Positions 1-7,915 of a DNA stretch of 16,923 nt are shown piece by piece. The stretch spans positions 1-16,923 of the forward strand of contig JAWXBI010000137.1 in NCBI GenBank assembly GCA_034439915.1, read 5' to 3'. The position numbers and the translations under genes were made by a program. Below the pieces are notes generated by a model. The model saw only the letters and a list, made by a program, of their open reading frames with translations. It made no database searches and was not told the origin of the DNA. Position 1 is the first letter of the stretch. Every line of letters starts with the position of its first letter. Source of the DNA: JADJLQ01 sp034439915. GTDB lineage: Bacteria; Bacteroidota; Bacteroidia; Chitinophagales; Saprospiraceae.

Positions 1-77
1 GAATCCGGATTTTTTAATGCGAGTAAAAAGATGGTAATAGTAGATTAGAATTCATGAACAGAAGCGAAGACGCAGTC

Positions 78-220
78 GTAATTCGTAATTGATAATTCGG
101 AATTGATTCAGGTAATCCGTAATTCGTAATTCGTAATTGATAATTGATAATTCGTAATTCGTAATTGATTCAGGTTATCCGTAATTCGTAATTGATAATT
201 CGTAATTGATTCAGGTTATC
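78..220. repeat. Nested heptad tandem repeat array
   Basis: Three tandem copies of a unit of about 41 bp lie at 78-118, 119-180 and 181-220. Each is built from alternating heptads TAATTCG and TAATTGA and closes with a TTCAGGTTATCC-like tail. The first and third copies differ at two positions. The middle copy is expanded to 62 bp by extra heptads. The array ends about 17 bp beyond the stop codon of the CocE-type hydrolase gene. No spacers or coding potential are seen. It looks like an intergenic satellite that grows by slippage; a role in transcript ending or nucleoid binding would be speculation. Confidence 0.85.
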
Positions 221-237
221 AAAAAGACCTGGTTCCC

Positions 238-2121
238 CTACCCTTTTTTGATGGGTAAACGGATAAGACTGGGATATTGGGAATTATGATAAATTTTGGT
301 GGTTGCTACAACCCCGGAGGCTTCATCATAATTGTTTCCACCGGTATTGAGATTGCGATCAAACCTCGGGAAATTACTCGATGATATTTCAATCCGGATG
401 CGGTGGCCGGGTGCAAAATAATTAGAAGTAGCCAGTGGCGTCAATTCTATTTTATACACGTTGTCCTTTTCCATCCAAACTTCCTTGTCATACCCTTCCC
501 GGTAACGCAATCGTTGAATAGTTTCGTCCAGATTATATGCCCGGCCATCGGGGTATACATCGAGTATTTTGAGCGTAATATCCGTATCCTTAGCATCTGA
601 GGAAACAAATAAAACCGATTCAATAAAACCGGTAACCTCCAGCCCCGATTTTAATACTTCGGAGGTATACACCAGTATATCGTTACGGCTCTCCATCTGC
701 CGTTGATCAAATGCCCCACCTGTGATTGCATTACCGGTACAGCATACATTACCCCCATAAGAAGGAACAGGAAAAGCAGGATCATAAACAAAAACATCCG
801 GTGCCATGGGCCGGACAGGAATTTGAGTCACCAATTTACCATCTCCAAAAACACTATTGGCTTTACCCTCACTGGATAAATAGTATGATGTCAACTGCGA
901 ACTAGCCGGAGGCCAGGTATCAGCAGACTGCCATTGATTGCTCCCCATCGTAAAATATTGCACTTTGGGCATTCTGCTCAAGGTTTTTTGTGTTTCCCCT
1001 TTGAGCCAATAGTCAAACCAATGAAAGGTTAAACTATCATAATCCAGTCTTGCATTGCCTACGGAGCGTTCCCCTACCATAGTATTTTCTGTGGCCCTGT
1101 TGTAAGCACAGTGAAGCGTGGGTGCTATCACCAGGTATTGATTATCGGCGACCCCGGACTTTTTGGCATTTTGTTTAATAAAATTATACATTTCAAGATT
1201 TGGGCTGATAGAGACATCATACCACGAGGCAAACCAAAACCCGGGTTTTTCATAAGGCATATGGTCATGAAATAAACCACCCTGGTACCAGGCTGAATCA
1301 TTTGGTTTGCGCACGATCAATTGGTCGAATACACTATGTGATCCGTGGACTTGTTTAATGATATCCTTAACAGGCAGGTGTCTCAGTGCTTTACTCCAAT
1401 CCACTTTAGGATATTCCGGAGATAGATCGTAATAGCGCTGCAATCTTTGTAAATCGCTCTGGCTGAGATTTTTAGGCAAGGTTGGCCGGAAAATATCATG
1501 CTGAGTGTCATACAGCCAGGCGGTAAAAAGCATCTGGTGGGCACCACCGCGATACCAATTGCCTTGTTCGTAATATTTCCCTATTCTACCAACCCCTGCA
1601 CCGAAACTTTGAGTGATGGTAGCGGCCAAAGCGGGGTGATCCAGAGAAGCCACAGCCATCTGCCACTCTGCGGTGGATGAACATCCGGTCAGGCCTATTT
1701 TGCCATTACACCAGGGTTGAGCGGCCAACCAGGTAAATGCATCATTTCCATCTGACGTTGGAGTGCCCAGGATATCCCAATTGCCTTCCGAAAAATACCT
1801 GCCCCTTTCGTTTTGGACAACAAAAGCATATCCCCTTTTGACCGCTTGATAAGCTTCCGAGTATGCATTTAATCTGTGTTCTCCATCTTCCCAACTATTA
1901 AAATTATAGGGTGTTTTTGAAAATATCACCGGCACTCTTTGATTACCTTTTGGACGGTATATATCGGTTGCCAGGCGAATTCCATCCCTCATGGGCATCA
2001 TTACCTTTTGATCGATGATACCGATTTCCTGTAATCGCCGATAAATTTCTTCAGCAGATTGTCCCCAAATCGGCAGGCTGGCTGTAATTATAAGCCCCCA
2101 AATCCATAATAGTCTTTTCAT
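238..2121 (-). CDS. Secreted CocE/NonD-type alpha/beta hydrolase (S15 family)
   Basis: A 627-residue protein with a signal peptide (about residues 1-21, ending IWGQ). It resembles the CocE/NonD and glutaryl-7-ACA acylase group of peptidase family S15, serine hydrolases acting on esters or amides. The N-terminal hydrolase domain opens with MRDGIRLATDIYRP. The proposed triad is Ser148 in GLTGCSSTAEW, Asp302 in FASWYDVS and His337 in APTLHC. The RGRYFSEG segment near residue 106 is typical. From about residue 385 on lies the C-terminal beta jelly-roll (FIESVLFVSSDAKDTDI, PGHRIRIEISSSNFPRF) that closes this family. Length is normal. The nucleophile elbow is GCSS rather than the common G-x-S-Y. 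It stands alone behind a 706-bp gap. Family confidence is high; the substrate is unknown. Confidence 0.9.
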   Translation of the reverse strand: MKRLLWIWGLIITASLPIWGQSAEEIYRRLQEIGIIDQKVMMPMRDGIRLATDIYRPKGNQRVPVIFSKTPYNFNSWEDGEHRLNAYSEAYQAVKRGYAFVVQNERGRYFSEGNWDILGTPTSDGNDAFTWLAAQPWCNGKIGLTGCSSTAEWQMAVASLDHPALAATITQSFGAGVGRIGKYYEQGNWYRGGAHQMLFTAWLYDTQHDIFRPTLPKNLSQSDLQRLQRYYDLSPEYPKVDWSKALRHLPVKDIIKQVHGSHSVFDQLIVRKPNDSAWYQGGLFHDHMPYEKPGFWFASWYDVSISPNLEMYNFIKQNAKKSGVADNQYLVIAPTLHCAYNRATENTMVGERSVGNARLDYDSLTFHWFDYWLKGETQKTLSRMPKVQYFTMGSNQWQSADTWPPASSQLTSYYLSSEGKANSVFGDGKLVTQIPVRPMAPDVFVYDPAFPVPSYGGNVCCTGNAITGGAFDQRQMESRNDILVYTSEVLKSGLEVTGFIESVLFVSSDAKDTDITLKILDVYPDGRAYNLDETIQRLRYREGYDKEVWMEKDNVYKIELTPLATSNYFAPGHRIRIEISSSNFPRFDRNLNTGGNNYDEASGVVATTKIYHNSQYPSLIRLPIKKG

Positions 2122-2827
2122 TTTCCCGGATATTAATAGCCTGAAATTACTCCGATTTGGACAATTCTGATTGCCGGAAATAAGCCTACTTCTCTATACC
2201 AGAATTCAGATACAAGCAACTTGTAGAGTTTACCAACTAACTTTACGCATTGCTCCTGGTGCAGCTCTTGCAAAGTATCCACCCCGTAAAGTAGCTAAAA
2301 AAATTTCTCAAGCCACTGAGGCCTGTACGTAGGCAGCTCTGAATATTAGTTCACAAATTTCGGCTAGAAAACGTAATAAACCCTTCTATCCCGTAGGGAT
2401 TTACTATAGGTAAAAACAAGTAAGGGTAAATACGGCGTGCTGCAGGTACGCCTTGTCATACATAAGGTTTTTTGTAAGGTTTATTGAAATACCATATCCG
2501 ATTAAAATGCATGTATTGAAAATCTATTTACGACTTCATAAGTTGCTGGATGCTGTACCTACGGCAAGCTGCGTATAGGATATCCGGGGCATTTTTTTAC
2601 CAAAATGAGGTGCCTACGCCCAGGAACCAATGTTAATCAGGAGTTGCCCATTTTTTAATGTGCCTGTGGAGTAGTTCTAAATCAATAGAACAAATGCAAA
2701 TAAATAGTAATGAATTATTACCTCATCTACAAACCAATACGACTAGTTAGATGGAATTTGAGCGGTTTAAGAGATAAGCGGTATGAGTTAATAAAAAATT
2801 GCGGAGCAGTACCGTTTGATCAATAAA
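2122..2827. other. 706-bp intergenic region with degenerate repeats, no convincing gene
   Basis: No gene can be supported. The stretch holds a short inverted repeat ATCCC-GTA-GGGAT at 2388-2400, two similar motifs GTACCTACGGC (2555-2565) and GTGCCTACGCC (2610-2620), and an inverted relative, GCAGGTACGCC (2442-2452). A plus-strand frame from about 2171 to 2335 is open for some 55 codons but has no start codon, then a stop, then about 25 more open codons. It could be a gene relic or chance. Motifs of the CCCGTAGGGA and TACCTACGG kind recall dispersed intergenic repeats of Bacteroidota; this is from memory and not checked. The promoter of the CocE-type gene should lie at the low-coordinate end, but no clear consensus was found. 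Confidence 0.5.
2388..2400. repeat. Short inverted repeat ATCCC-GTA-GGGAT
   Basis: Perfect 5-bp arms flank a 3-nt centre, in a non-coding stretch. It may be the core of a dispersed intergenic repeat. It is too short to call a terminator, and no T-run follows on either strand. Confidence 0.45.
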
Positions 2828-3418
2828 TTACATTTTGCGCTGCCGTCGCATCCGCATCATGGAAGGATCGCCACCCATCAGGTGTTTCTGTTGACCTCGT
2901 TGTTGCATGGCTTTTTCAAATTGTTTGATCTGCTCTTTGATCATGGGTTCGGTGACCTTATACTCTTTGATCTCCTTCATATAAACCTGGGCCTGGTTCC
3001 ATTTATTTTTAACCGCACTGAAATTCGCCAATTGTAAGGCAACCATCGCTTTTTCATTCCCAGTAGGAAGCCCGATTTCTTTAGATTTTAACAAAAAATG
3101 TTCAGCCTTGTCATAATCTTTTCTTTGCGCAGCAATAGATCCCTGGATCATATAAAAATAAGCCCGGTTGGGACGATACAGCCACTGCGGAAAAAAAGTG
3201 AGACCCAATCTTTTTTCACTTCCGTTAAAATCCATTTTCTCCATCAGCTGGGCTGCCGACTGAACTGTGCCCAGCAATATATAACTGGTCAAAATTAACA
3301 GGCCTGCCAGGATAAAAGGAAAAGCCCACCAAAAACCAAAAGCAAAAGCAAGGGCGATGCCACCGAACAAACAAAAAACGATGGAAACAAACTTGAGGTA
3401 AATATTAAAAGTAAACAT
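2828..3418 (-). CDS. Membrane protein with C-terminal TPR-like region, function unknown
   Basis: A 196-residue protein that I do not recognise by name. Two hydrophobic segments (about residues 9-29 and 31-50) form an N-terminal membrane hairpin. A short linker leads to a helical region (about 85-165) with TPR-like helix pairs, for example IQGSIAAQRKDYDKAEHFLL and the following AMVALQLANFSAVKNKWNQA. The tail is rich in Met, Arg and Gln (MMRMRRQRKM). The layout suggests a membrane-anchored protein-interaction module facing the cytoplasm. It is the last gene of a minus-strand series, 35 nt after the stop of the spermidine-synthase-like gene. A -7-like CAAAATTA (3438-3445, minus sense TAATTTTG) lies just upstream without a matching -33 box. 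Confidence 0.75.
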   Translation of the reverse strand: MFTFNIYLKFVSIVFCLFGGIALAFAFGFWWAFPFILAGLLILTSYILLGTVQSAAQLMEKMDFNGSEKRLGLTFFPQWLYRPNRAYFYMIQGSIAAQRKDYDKAEHFLLKSKEIGLPTGNEKAMVALQLANFSAVKNKWNQAQVYMKEIKEYKVTEPMIKEQIKQFEKAMQQRGQQKHLMGGDPSMMRMRRQRKM

Positions 3419-3453
3419 GCGATTTGAGTCAGGATCGCAAAATTAGCCAAAAA

Positions 3454-4137
3454 TTAGATCTTTAATTGATGTTTATTGGAAAGCAATATCCAGTTGGTCT
3501 TTACCTCCAAAATCACGGAAGATGGAAAAACCTTGGAGTACACCTGGTCAAAATACTCCATACTTGCCATGATTTGATCCGGTTCCATGGCTATCCGGTT
3601 ATATAACATGATTCCCGAATCAGTCAACGATTGGGACAATTTTCTCGCAAACGCCAAGGTCTGAAATTGAGATGGAATATCGTCATCAATAAATATATCG
3701 AAGAGGATAAGGTCGAATTTCCTTTTATTCTGGACTATAAAGCTATACGCATCGGCGCATACATATTCGATCGGGGACTTGAATTTAGAGGAACAATATT
3801 TATTGACCAGATACAATACATGTTCATCGATCTCAACGGCAGTAATTCTTAAAGGCCGTTTCGACTTTTTTTCTACAATTTGAATCACTGATCCCAAACC
3901 CAGTCCAAGAATAAGCACCGTCTCAGGCTTAAAGTTGGTCCAGTTTAACTTATTGATGGCTGACTTAAAATTCCGGTACAGATCCTCCCAACTGTAAATT
4001 ACATGATCCGTGTACAACTGCAGGCGACCTTTGATCAGACTGACATGTAATTGTTTGTTTATTTTACTGGATACGCTTTCGAGATGGATTTCTGATATAT
4101 AGCTTTTACCCTTATACAACCAGTTATCCTTTTTCAT
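3454..4137 (-). CDS. Spermidine-synthase-like / SAM-dependent methyltransferase-fold protein
   Basis: A 227-residue protein with the class I Rossmann methyltransferase fold in its spermidine-synthase-like form. Motif I is LILGLGLGSV (75-84), the acidic loop after strand 2 is VEID (101-104), an Asp follows in CADA (129), and motif IV is FDLILFDIF (141-149). The short N-terminal beta part (GRLQLYTDHVIYSW) resembles the N-terminal region of polyamine synthases. The catalytic Asp context of true spermidine synthases (a D-x-x-D-P loop) reads FDIFIDDDIPSQ here, so the propylamine-transfer role is doubtful. No AdoMet decarboxylase or other polyamine gene is nearby. It starts 15 nt after the DUF5362-like stop codon, so the two are probably co-transcribed. 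Fold confidence is high, reaction unknown. Confidence 0.8.
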   Translation of the reverse strand: MKKDNWLYKGKSYISEIHLESVSSKINKQLHVSLIKGRLQLYTDHVIYSWEDLYRNFKSAINKLNWTNFKPETVLILGLGLGSVIQIVEKKSKRPLRITAVEIDEHVLYLVNKYCSSKFKSPIEYVCADAYSFIVQNKRKFDLILFDIFIDDDIPSQFQTLAFARKLSQSLTDSGIMLYNRIAMEPDQIMASMEYFDQVYSKVFPSSVILEVKTNWILLSNKHQLKI

Positions 4138-4152
4138 TCTGTGCCAATGTTC

Positions 4153-4611
4153 TTATCTAAAAAAACCGACCAACAGAATGCCCAGGATGCCTATTAACAT
4201 AAAACAAACCCCTAACAGGCTTAATATTCCGAAGGCCTGAAAATAATTTTTTAAATTATTGAAAGCAGAAGTCAGGTGTTCGGGTGAATTGGTTGACAGC
4301 CCGTATTTAATTTCATTACCAAAGCGGTATATCCACCAACTGATTAAAAAGTAAATGGCTCCTATCACCAGGTATAATAAACCAGCAAACGCTCCGACTC
4401 CGCCCATGCCTTCAGGCATTTCCTCACCCCCTTTACTGGCCATAAAATCAGAAAAGAGGGAGCCTCCAAGGATCATAAACAAGGCCATAATCACAATAAA
4501 AGCGGTGAAGACAAATCCCAGGATACCCAATACTCTGGCCCAGGTACCGGCATTGGTTAAATGGTTTTTGCTTTCCGGCGTTAGCAATTCAGCACTGTTT
4601 TCCTGATTCAT
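4153..4611 (-). CDS. DUF5362-like multi-pass membrane protein
   Basis: A 152-residue hydrophobic protein with about three membrane stretches (residues 24-49, 71-94 and 124-150) separated by polar loops, one of them Gly/Met/Glu-rich (KGGEEMPEGMGGVGA). The N-terminal soluble tail leads into WARVLGILGFVFTAF, and a loop NLKNYFQAFGIL precedes the last helix. This arrangement matches small Bacteroidota membrane proteins annotated DUF5362 (family assignment from memory). No catalytic residues are visible. It starts 43 nt after the GMC oxidoreductase stop and is followed at 15 nt by the spermidine-synthase-like gene, so it probably shares a transcript with at least the latter. Confidence 0.7.
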   Translation of the reverse strand: MNQENSAELLTPESKNHLTNAGTWARVLGILGFVFTAFIVIMALFMILGGSLFSDFMASKGGEEMPEGMGGVGAFAGLLYLVIGAIYFLISWWIYRFGNEIKYGLSTNSPEHLTSAFNNLKNYFQAFGILSLLGVCFMLIGILGILLVGFFR

Positions 4612-4654
4612 AAGTCAACGATAAGGTTATCTACCCAAGATAGTTAATTCCTTG

Positions 4655-6367
4655 TCAAATATTCCTTTTCTTCAATTCCCGAACAGCATAATCTGCAGCC
4701 CGTGCGGAGTAAGCCATATACGTCAGGGACGGGTTTTGGGTGGATGTTGAGGTCATGCAGGCTCCGTCCGTAACAAATACATTTTTACATGCATGCATTT
4801 GGTTCCATTTATTGAGCATGGAAGTCTTTGGATCATGGCCCATACGTACTCCCCCCATTTCATGAATATCCAGGCCGGCTGCTTGTTTGCTGTCGCTGGT
4901 CCGTATATTGGTAAACCCGGCTTTGGTATACATCTCGGTAAATTGTTCAAAAAAGTCTTTAATCATTTTTTCATCATTGTCATCATAACCCACGTTGACA
5001 TGCATTTGGGGGATCCCCCACGCGTCTTTTTTATCCTTATCCAGCGAAACATAATTGGACTCCTTGGGAATAGTTTCACCCATAATGCCTGAGCCTACCC
5101 TCCAGATACTCAATTTTGCTTTAGACAAATTGGTTTTTAACTCTTCTCCGAGCCCTTCATTGCTCCTGATTTCACCCCGGTTGGCACTGAACCCGGAAGC
5201 ATACCCCCTTAAAAATTCAGTTTCCTGCCTGTGGACATTTCTAAACCTTGGGATATAGCCTGAGCTGGGTTTACGTCCTTCTGTGGTAGTTTCCAGGTGC
5301 CCGTCGTATTCTGCATTGATGCGGGCACGGTAGTTATGGAATGCAACATATTTTCCCAATACCCCGCTATCATTACCCAATCCGGTTGGGAATCGGTTCG
5401 AGGTAGAATTTAACAATATAAGGTTGGTATTGAGGGCTGCTGCGTTGACAAAAATAATTTTGGCAAAAAATTCCATTACTTCTTTGGTATTTGCATCCAC
5501 AACCCGGACACCAGTCGCCTTGCCTAAGGATTCATCATAAATAATGGATTGGACAACGGAATCCGGTCTTAAGGTCAGTTTTCCCGATTTTAAAGCCCAT
5601 GGAATAGTGGACGAGTTGCTGCTGAAATAACCTCCATAAGGACAACCTCGTTCACATATAGTTCGGTTGACACATTTGCCTCGCCCTTGTTTATAATGGA
5701 TTGGCTGAGGTTGGGAGAGATGGGCAGTGCGGCCGCTGATCACATAGCGGTCGGGGAAATGTTTAGTCATCTGTTCTTTGAAATATTTTTCCACGCACGA
5801 TAATTCATAAGCGGGTAAAAATTCACCATCCGGCAAGGTGTCTAATCCATCTTTATTACCCGTAATGCCCGCAAATTTTTCCACATGGCTATACCAGGGA
5901 GCTATGTCGGCATACCGTATAGGCCAATCTACAGCGTAGCCATCCCGCGCCGGGCCGACATAATCAAAATCACTCCAGCGTTGGGTCATCCGGGCCCACA
6001 TCAGGGATTTTCCACCAACCTGATATCCCCTTATCCAGTCAAACGGTTTATCCTGAATGTAAGGGTGCTCATCATCTTTTACAAAAAAATGGGTAGTCCC
6101 TTCATAAAAAGCATAACATTTCGAAATGACCGGATTTGCTTTACGGACTTCCAGCGGCAGTTGATTGCGGTGTTCAAATTCCCAGGGTTGGGTCATGGCG
6201 GTGGGGTAATCAACGATGTGTTTGACATCCCTTCCCCTCTCCAACATCAGGGTTTTTAGACCTCTGTCAGTTAATTCCTTCGCCGACCAGCCACCACTGA
6301 TACCCGAGCCAATGACGATAGCGTCATAAGTAACACGTTTGATTGAATCTATATTGAGATTTGACAT
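4655..6367 (-). CDS. GMC-family FAD-dependent sugar oxidoreductase (large catalytic subunit)
   Basis: A 570-residue protein. The FAD-binding dinucleotide fold opens at residues 15-45 (AIVIGSGISGGWSAKEL, then MLERG with Glu43 for the ribose). The segment CVNRTICERGCPYGGY is the cysteine-containing loop seen in gluconate-2-dehydrogenase-type GMC enzymes. The C-terminal GMC domain carries the active-site pair His502 (HEMGGVRMG) and Asn545 (TQNPSLTYMA). It probably oxidises a sugar or sugar acid hydroxyl and passes electrons towards a cytochrome c. It has no signal peptide; the neighbouring small subunit has a Tat signal, so export as a folded complex by the hitchhiker route is the likely case, as known for related gluconate and sorbitol dehydrogenases. 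It starts 31 nt after the small-subunit stop. Substrate not determinable; glucose-3-dehydrogenase-like activity is one option. Confidence 0.92.
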   Translation of the reverse strand: MSNLNIDSIKRVTYDAIVIGSGISGGWSAKELTDRGLKTLMLERGRDVKHIVDYPTAMTQPWEFEHRNQLPLEVRKANPVISKCYAFYEGTTHFFVKDDEHPYIQDKPFDWIRGYQVGGKSLMWARMTQRWSDFDYVGPARDGYAVDWPIRYADIAPWYSHVEKFAGITGNKDGLDTLPDGEFLPAYELSCVEKYFKEQMTKHFPDRYVISGRTAHLSQPQPIHYKQGRGKCVNRTICERGCPYGGYFSSNSSTIPWALKSGKLTLRPDSVVQSIIYDESLGKATGVRVVDANTKEVMEFFAKIIFVNAAALNTNLILLNSTSNRFPTGLGNDSGVLGKYVAFHNYRARINAEYDGHLETTTEGRKPSSGYIPRFRNVHRQETEFLRGYASGFSANRGEIRSNEGLGEELKTNLSKAKLSIWRVGSGIMGETIPKESNYVSLDKDKKDAWGIPQMHVNVGYDDNDEKMIKDFFEQFTEMYTKAGFTNIRTSDSKQAAGLDIHEMGGVRMGHDPKTSMLNKWNQMHACKNVFVTDGACMTSTSTQNPSLTYMAYSARAADYAVRELKKRNI

Positions 6368-6398
6368 ATTTTAAGAATCTAAAAAGTACTGAAAATAG

Positions 6399-6920
6399 TT
6401 AAGCTTTAACCGGAACACAGCCATAATACCGGTTAGGCGCAAATTCAAATTTAGTAATGTTGGTCATTACATATTCTGACCGCATATAACCATCGATCGT
6501 TAATCGTTTGATCATAGCGATAAAATTTTTTTGATCCGGATACTCCGATAAGCTCATTTTTTTTAAAACAGCCAGTCGCTGATCCGGACTGAGCTTGGTA
6601 AAAGAGTCACCGAAATCGCCTATCGATACCGCATCGGTAAGCACCAAACCCATACGGATAGTTGCCTGGGCAGGCACGTCATAACAGTCGACAATTATCT
6701 TTTGAATAAGGTGGTGGACTCCCAATTCTAAGGCTCCGGGAGTATCCGTTTTGGGTATTATGGTATCAGTAATCGCTGCTAAAAGCGTTTCATCTTCCAA
6801 CGATAAGTACCTGAAATGTCTTAACGAAGAAGGGCTCCATGAATGTGCCCAGGCAGGCATACTGACCATACCTGCTACACCCAAGGCTATTTTTGATAGT
6901 GCTGACCTGCGTTTGATCAT
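6399..6920 (-). CDS. Gluconate 2-dehydrogenase subunit 3-family protein (Tat-exported small subunit)
   Basis: A 173-residue protein of the gluconate 2-dehydrogenase subunit 3 family, the small partner of membrane or periplasmic GMC dehydrogenases. The N-terminus has a twin-arginine signal (KRRSALSK, hydrophobic core ALGVAGMVS, likely AWA cleavage after residue 25). The family segment DTIIPKTDTPGALELGVHHL spans about residues 52-71, followed by KIIVDCY. The protein probably stabilises the GMC subunit and carries it through the Tat pore. The GMC gene follows after 31 nt. A 126-bp AT-rich gap separates it from the upstream TIM-barrel gene, so it may have its own promoter, though I found no clear consensus. 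Confidence 0.9.
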   Translation of the reverse strand: MIKRRSALSKIALGVAGMVSMPAWAHSWSPSSLRHFRYLSLEDETLLAAITDTIIPKTDTPGALELGVHHLIQKIIVDCYDVPAQATIRMGLVLTDAVSIGDFGDSFTKLSPDQRLAVLKKMSLSEYPDQKNFIAMIKRLTIDGYMRSEYVMTNITKFEFAPNRYYGCVPVKA

Positions 6921-7046
6921 TAGATAAGAATTTTAAAAATTAAAATTACTTATATATTTTAATACCTATTCCGTAAAGATTACTACTGAATTATCCAGAT
7001 TTAAAAGAATGACACGGACGTTAACACAGATTATTTCTTAAAATCA

Positions 7047-7892
7047 TCACATGGATTTTAAATACTTCAAACTTTCGGGTACCTGGGTCCAGGATTTATT
7101 GTTTTCGTCCTCTATGTAAAAGTGTTCAATGGAAGATTTTTTGGCTGCTTTAAAGACCTTGATTAAATCAATCTGACCTGTTCCCAACGTTACGTCATTA
7201 TCCGTCGGCGTGTGTCCGGTAAGATCCCCTACAATACCTGATTTTAAATCCTTAATATGCATCAGTTTAAACCGTTTGGGATATTTCCGAATCAGTTTGG
7301 CAGGATCCTGGCCGGGATGATGAACCCATAAAATATCAATTTCAAATGATACGTAGGCGGGATTGGTTTCCTGTACCAAAACATCGAATAAGGTTCCCTT
7401 GCCATAAGGCTGGAATTCATAACCATGATTGTGATAACAGAAATGCAATCCATATGAATTCAGGTCTTTTCCGATTTCATTAAAAATCATGGTGGTTTTT
7501 TTTGCAAATTCCAGGTCCCAGGGTTTATCATGAGGCACCCAGGCCAGGCGAACATAAGCAGCTCCTAAAATTTTGGCATTTTCAATCACCATCGGTCTTT
7601 TATTCATTAAGTCATCGTAGGATACGCCATAGCTGGTACAACGGATACCCCTGCGATCGATCATCACTTTCAAATCATGGGCATTCTGTCCAAACAAATT
7701 GGAGAATTCAATATTGTCTATCCCAAGTGATTTAATGTAATCCAGGGTCCCGGGGATGTCTTTACCAAATTGTTCTCGAAAGGTATACGAAACAATACCT
7801 GGTTTGGGTTTGAGATATCGGTTAAACTGCTGGGTCCATCCTATACCCTGCCCCAATAAACCGAGTGTTATCAGGCACCACCATTTTTTCAT
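7047..7892 (-). CDS. Exported sugar phosphate isomerase/epimerase-like TIM-barrel protein
   Basis: A 281-residue protein of the xylose isomerase-like TIM-barrel superfamily. A signal peptide (about residues 1-21, ending GIGWTQQ) places it in the periplasm, so a phosphorylated substrate is unlikely despite the family name. Likely metal and substrate residues are Glu62 (IEFSNLFG), His154 and His156 (CYHNHGYEF), Glu184 and Asp186 (FEIDILWV), His212 (MHIKDLK) and Glu261 (IEDENN). Relatives next to GMC/subunit-3 pairs act on 3-keto sugars as isomerases or eliminating enzymes; this link is inference from context. It starts 23 nt after the PQQ-type dehydrogenase stop, so the two are probably in one transcript. 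Confidence 0.88.
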   Translation of the reverse strand: MKKWWCLITLGLLGQGIGWTQQFNRYLKPKPGIVSYTFREQFGKDIPGTLDYIKSLGIDNIEFSNLFGQNAHDLKVMIDRRGIRCTSYGVSYDDLMNKRPMVIENAKILGAAYVRLAWVPHDKPWDLEFAKKTTMIFNEIGKDLNSYGLHFCYHNHGYEFQPYGKGTLFDVLVQETNPAYVSFEIDILWVHHPGQDPAKLIRKYPKRFKLMHIKDLKSGIVGDLTGHTPTDNDVTLGTGQIDLIKVFKAAKKSSIEHFYIEDENNKSWTQVPESLKYLKSM

Positions 7893-7915
7893 AATAAATC
7901 TTTTTTATAAGCGTT

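Noticed and set aside
78..220. Possible CRISPR array in the repeat block
   Set aside because: The repeats are contiguous low-complexity heptads with no unique spacers of regular length and no cas genes nearby.
212..231. CAGGT...ACCTG hairpin as terminator of the CocE-type gene
   Set aside because: Only 5 paired bases with a 10-nt loop and no uridine tract after it; one arm is part of the repeat tail.
2171..2411. Plus-strand open stretch as a real small gene
   Set aside because: There is no start codon, it is broken by a stop near 2335, and it matches no family I recognise.
2779..2820. Hairpin GCGGTA...TACCGT as a terminator for the minus-strand series
   Set aside because: The stem is about 6-7 bp with a loop of nearly 30 nt and no T-run on the minus strand follows it.
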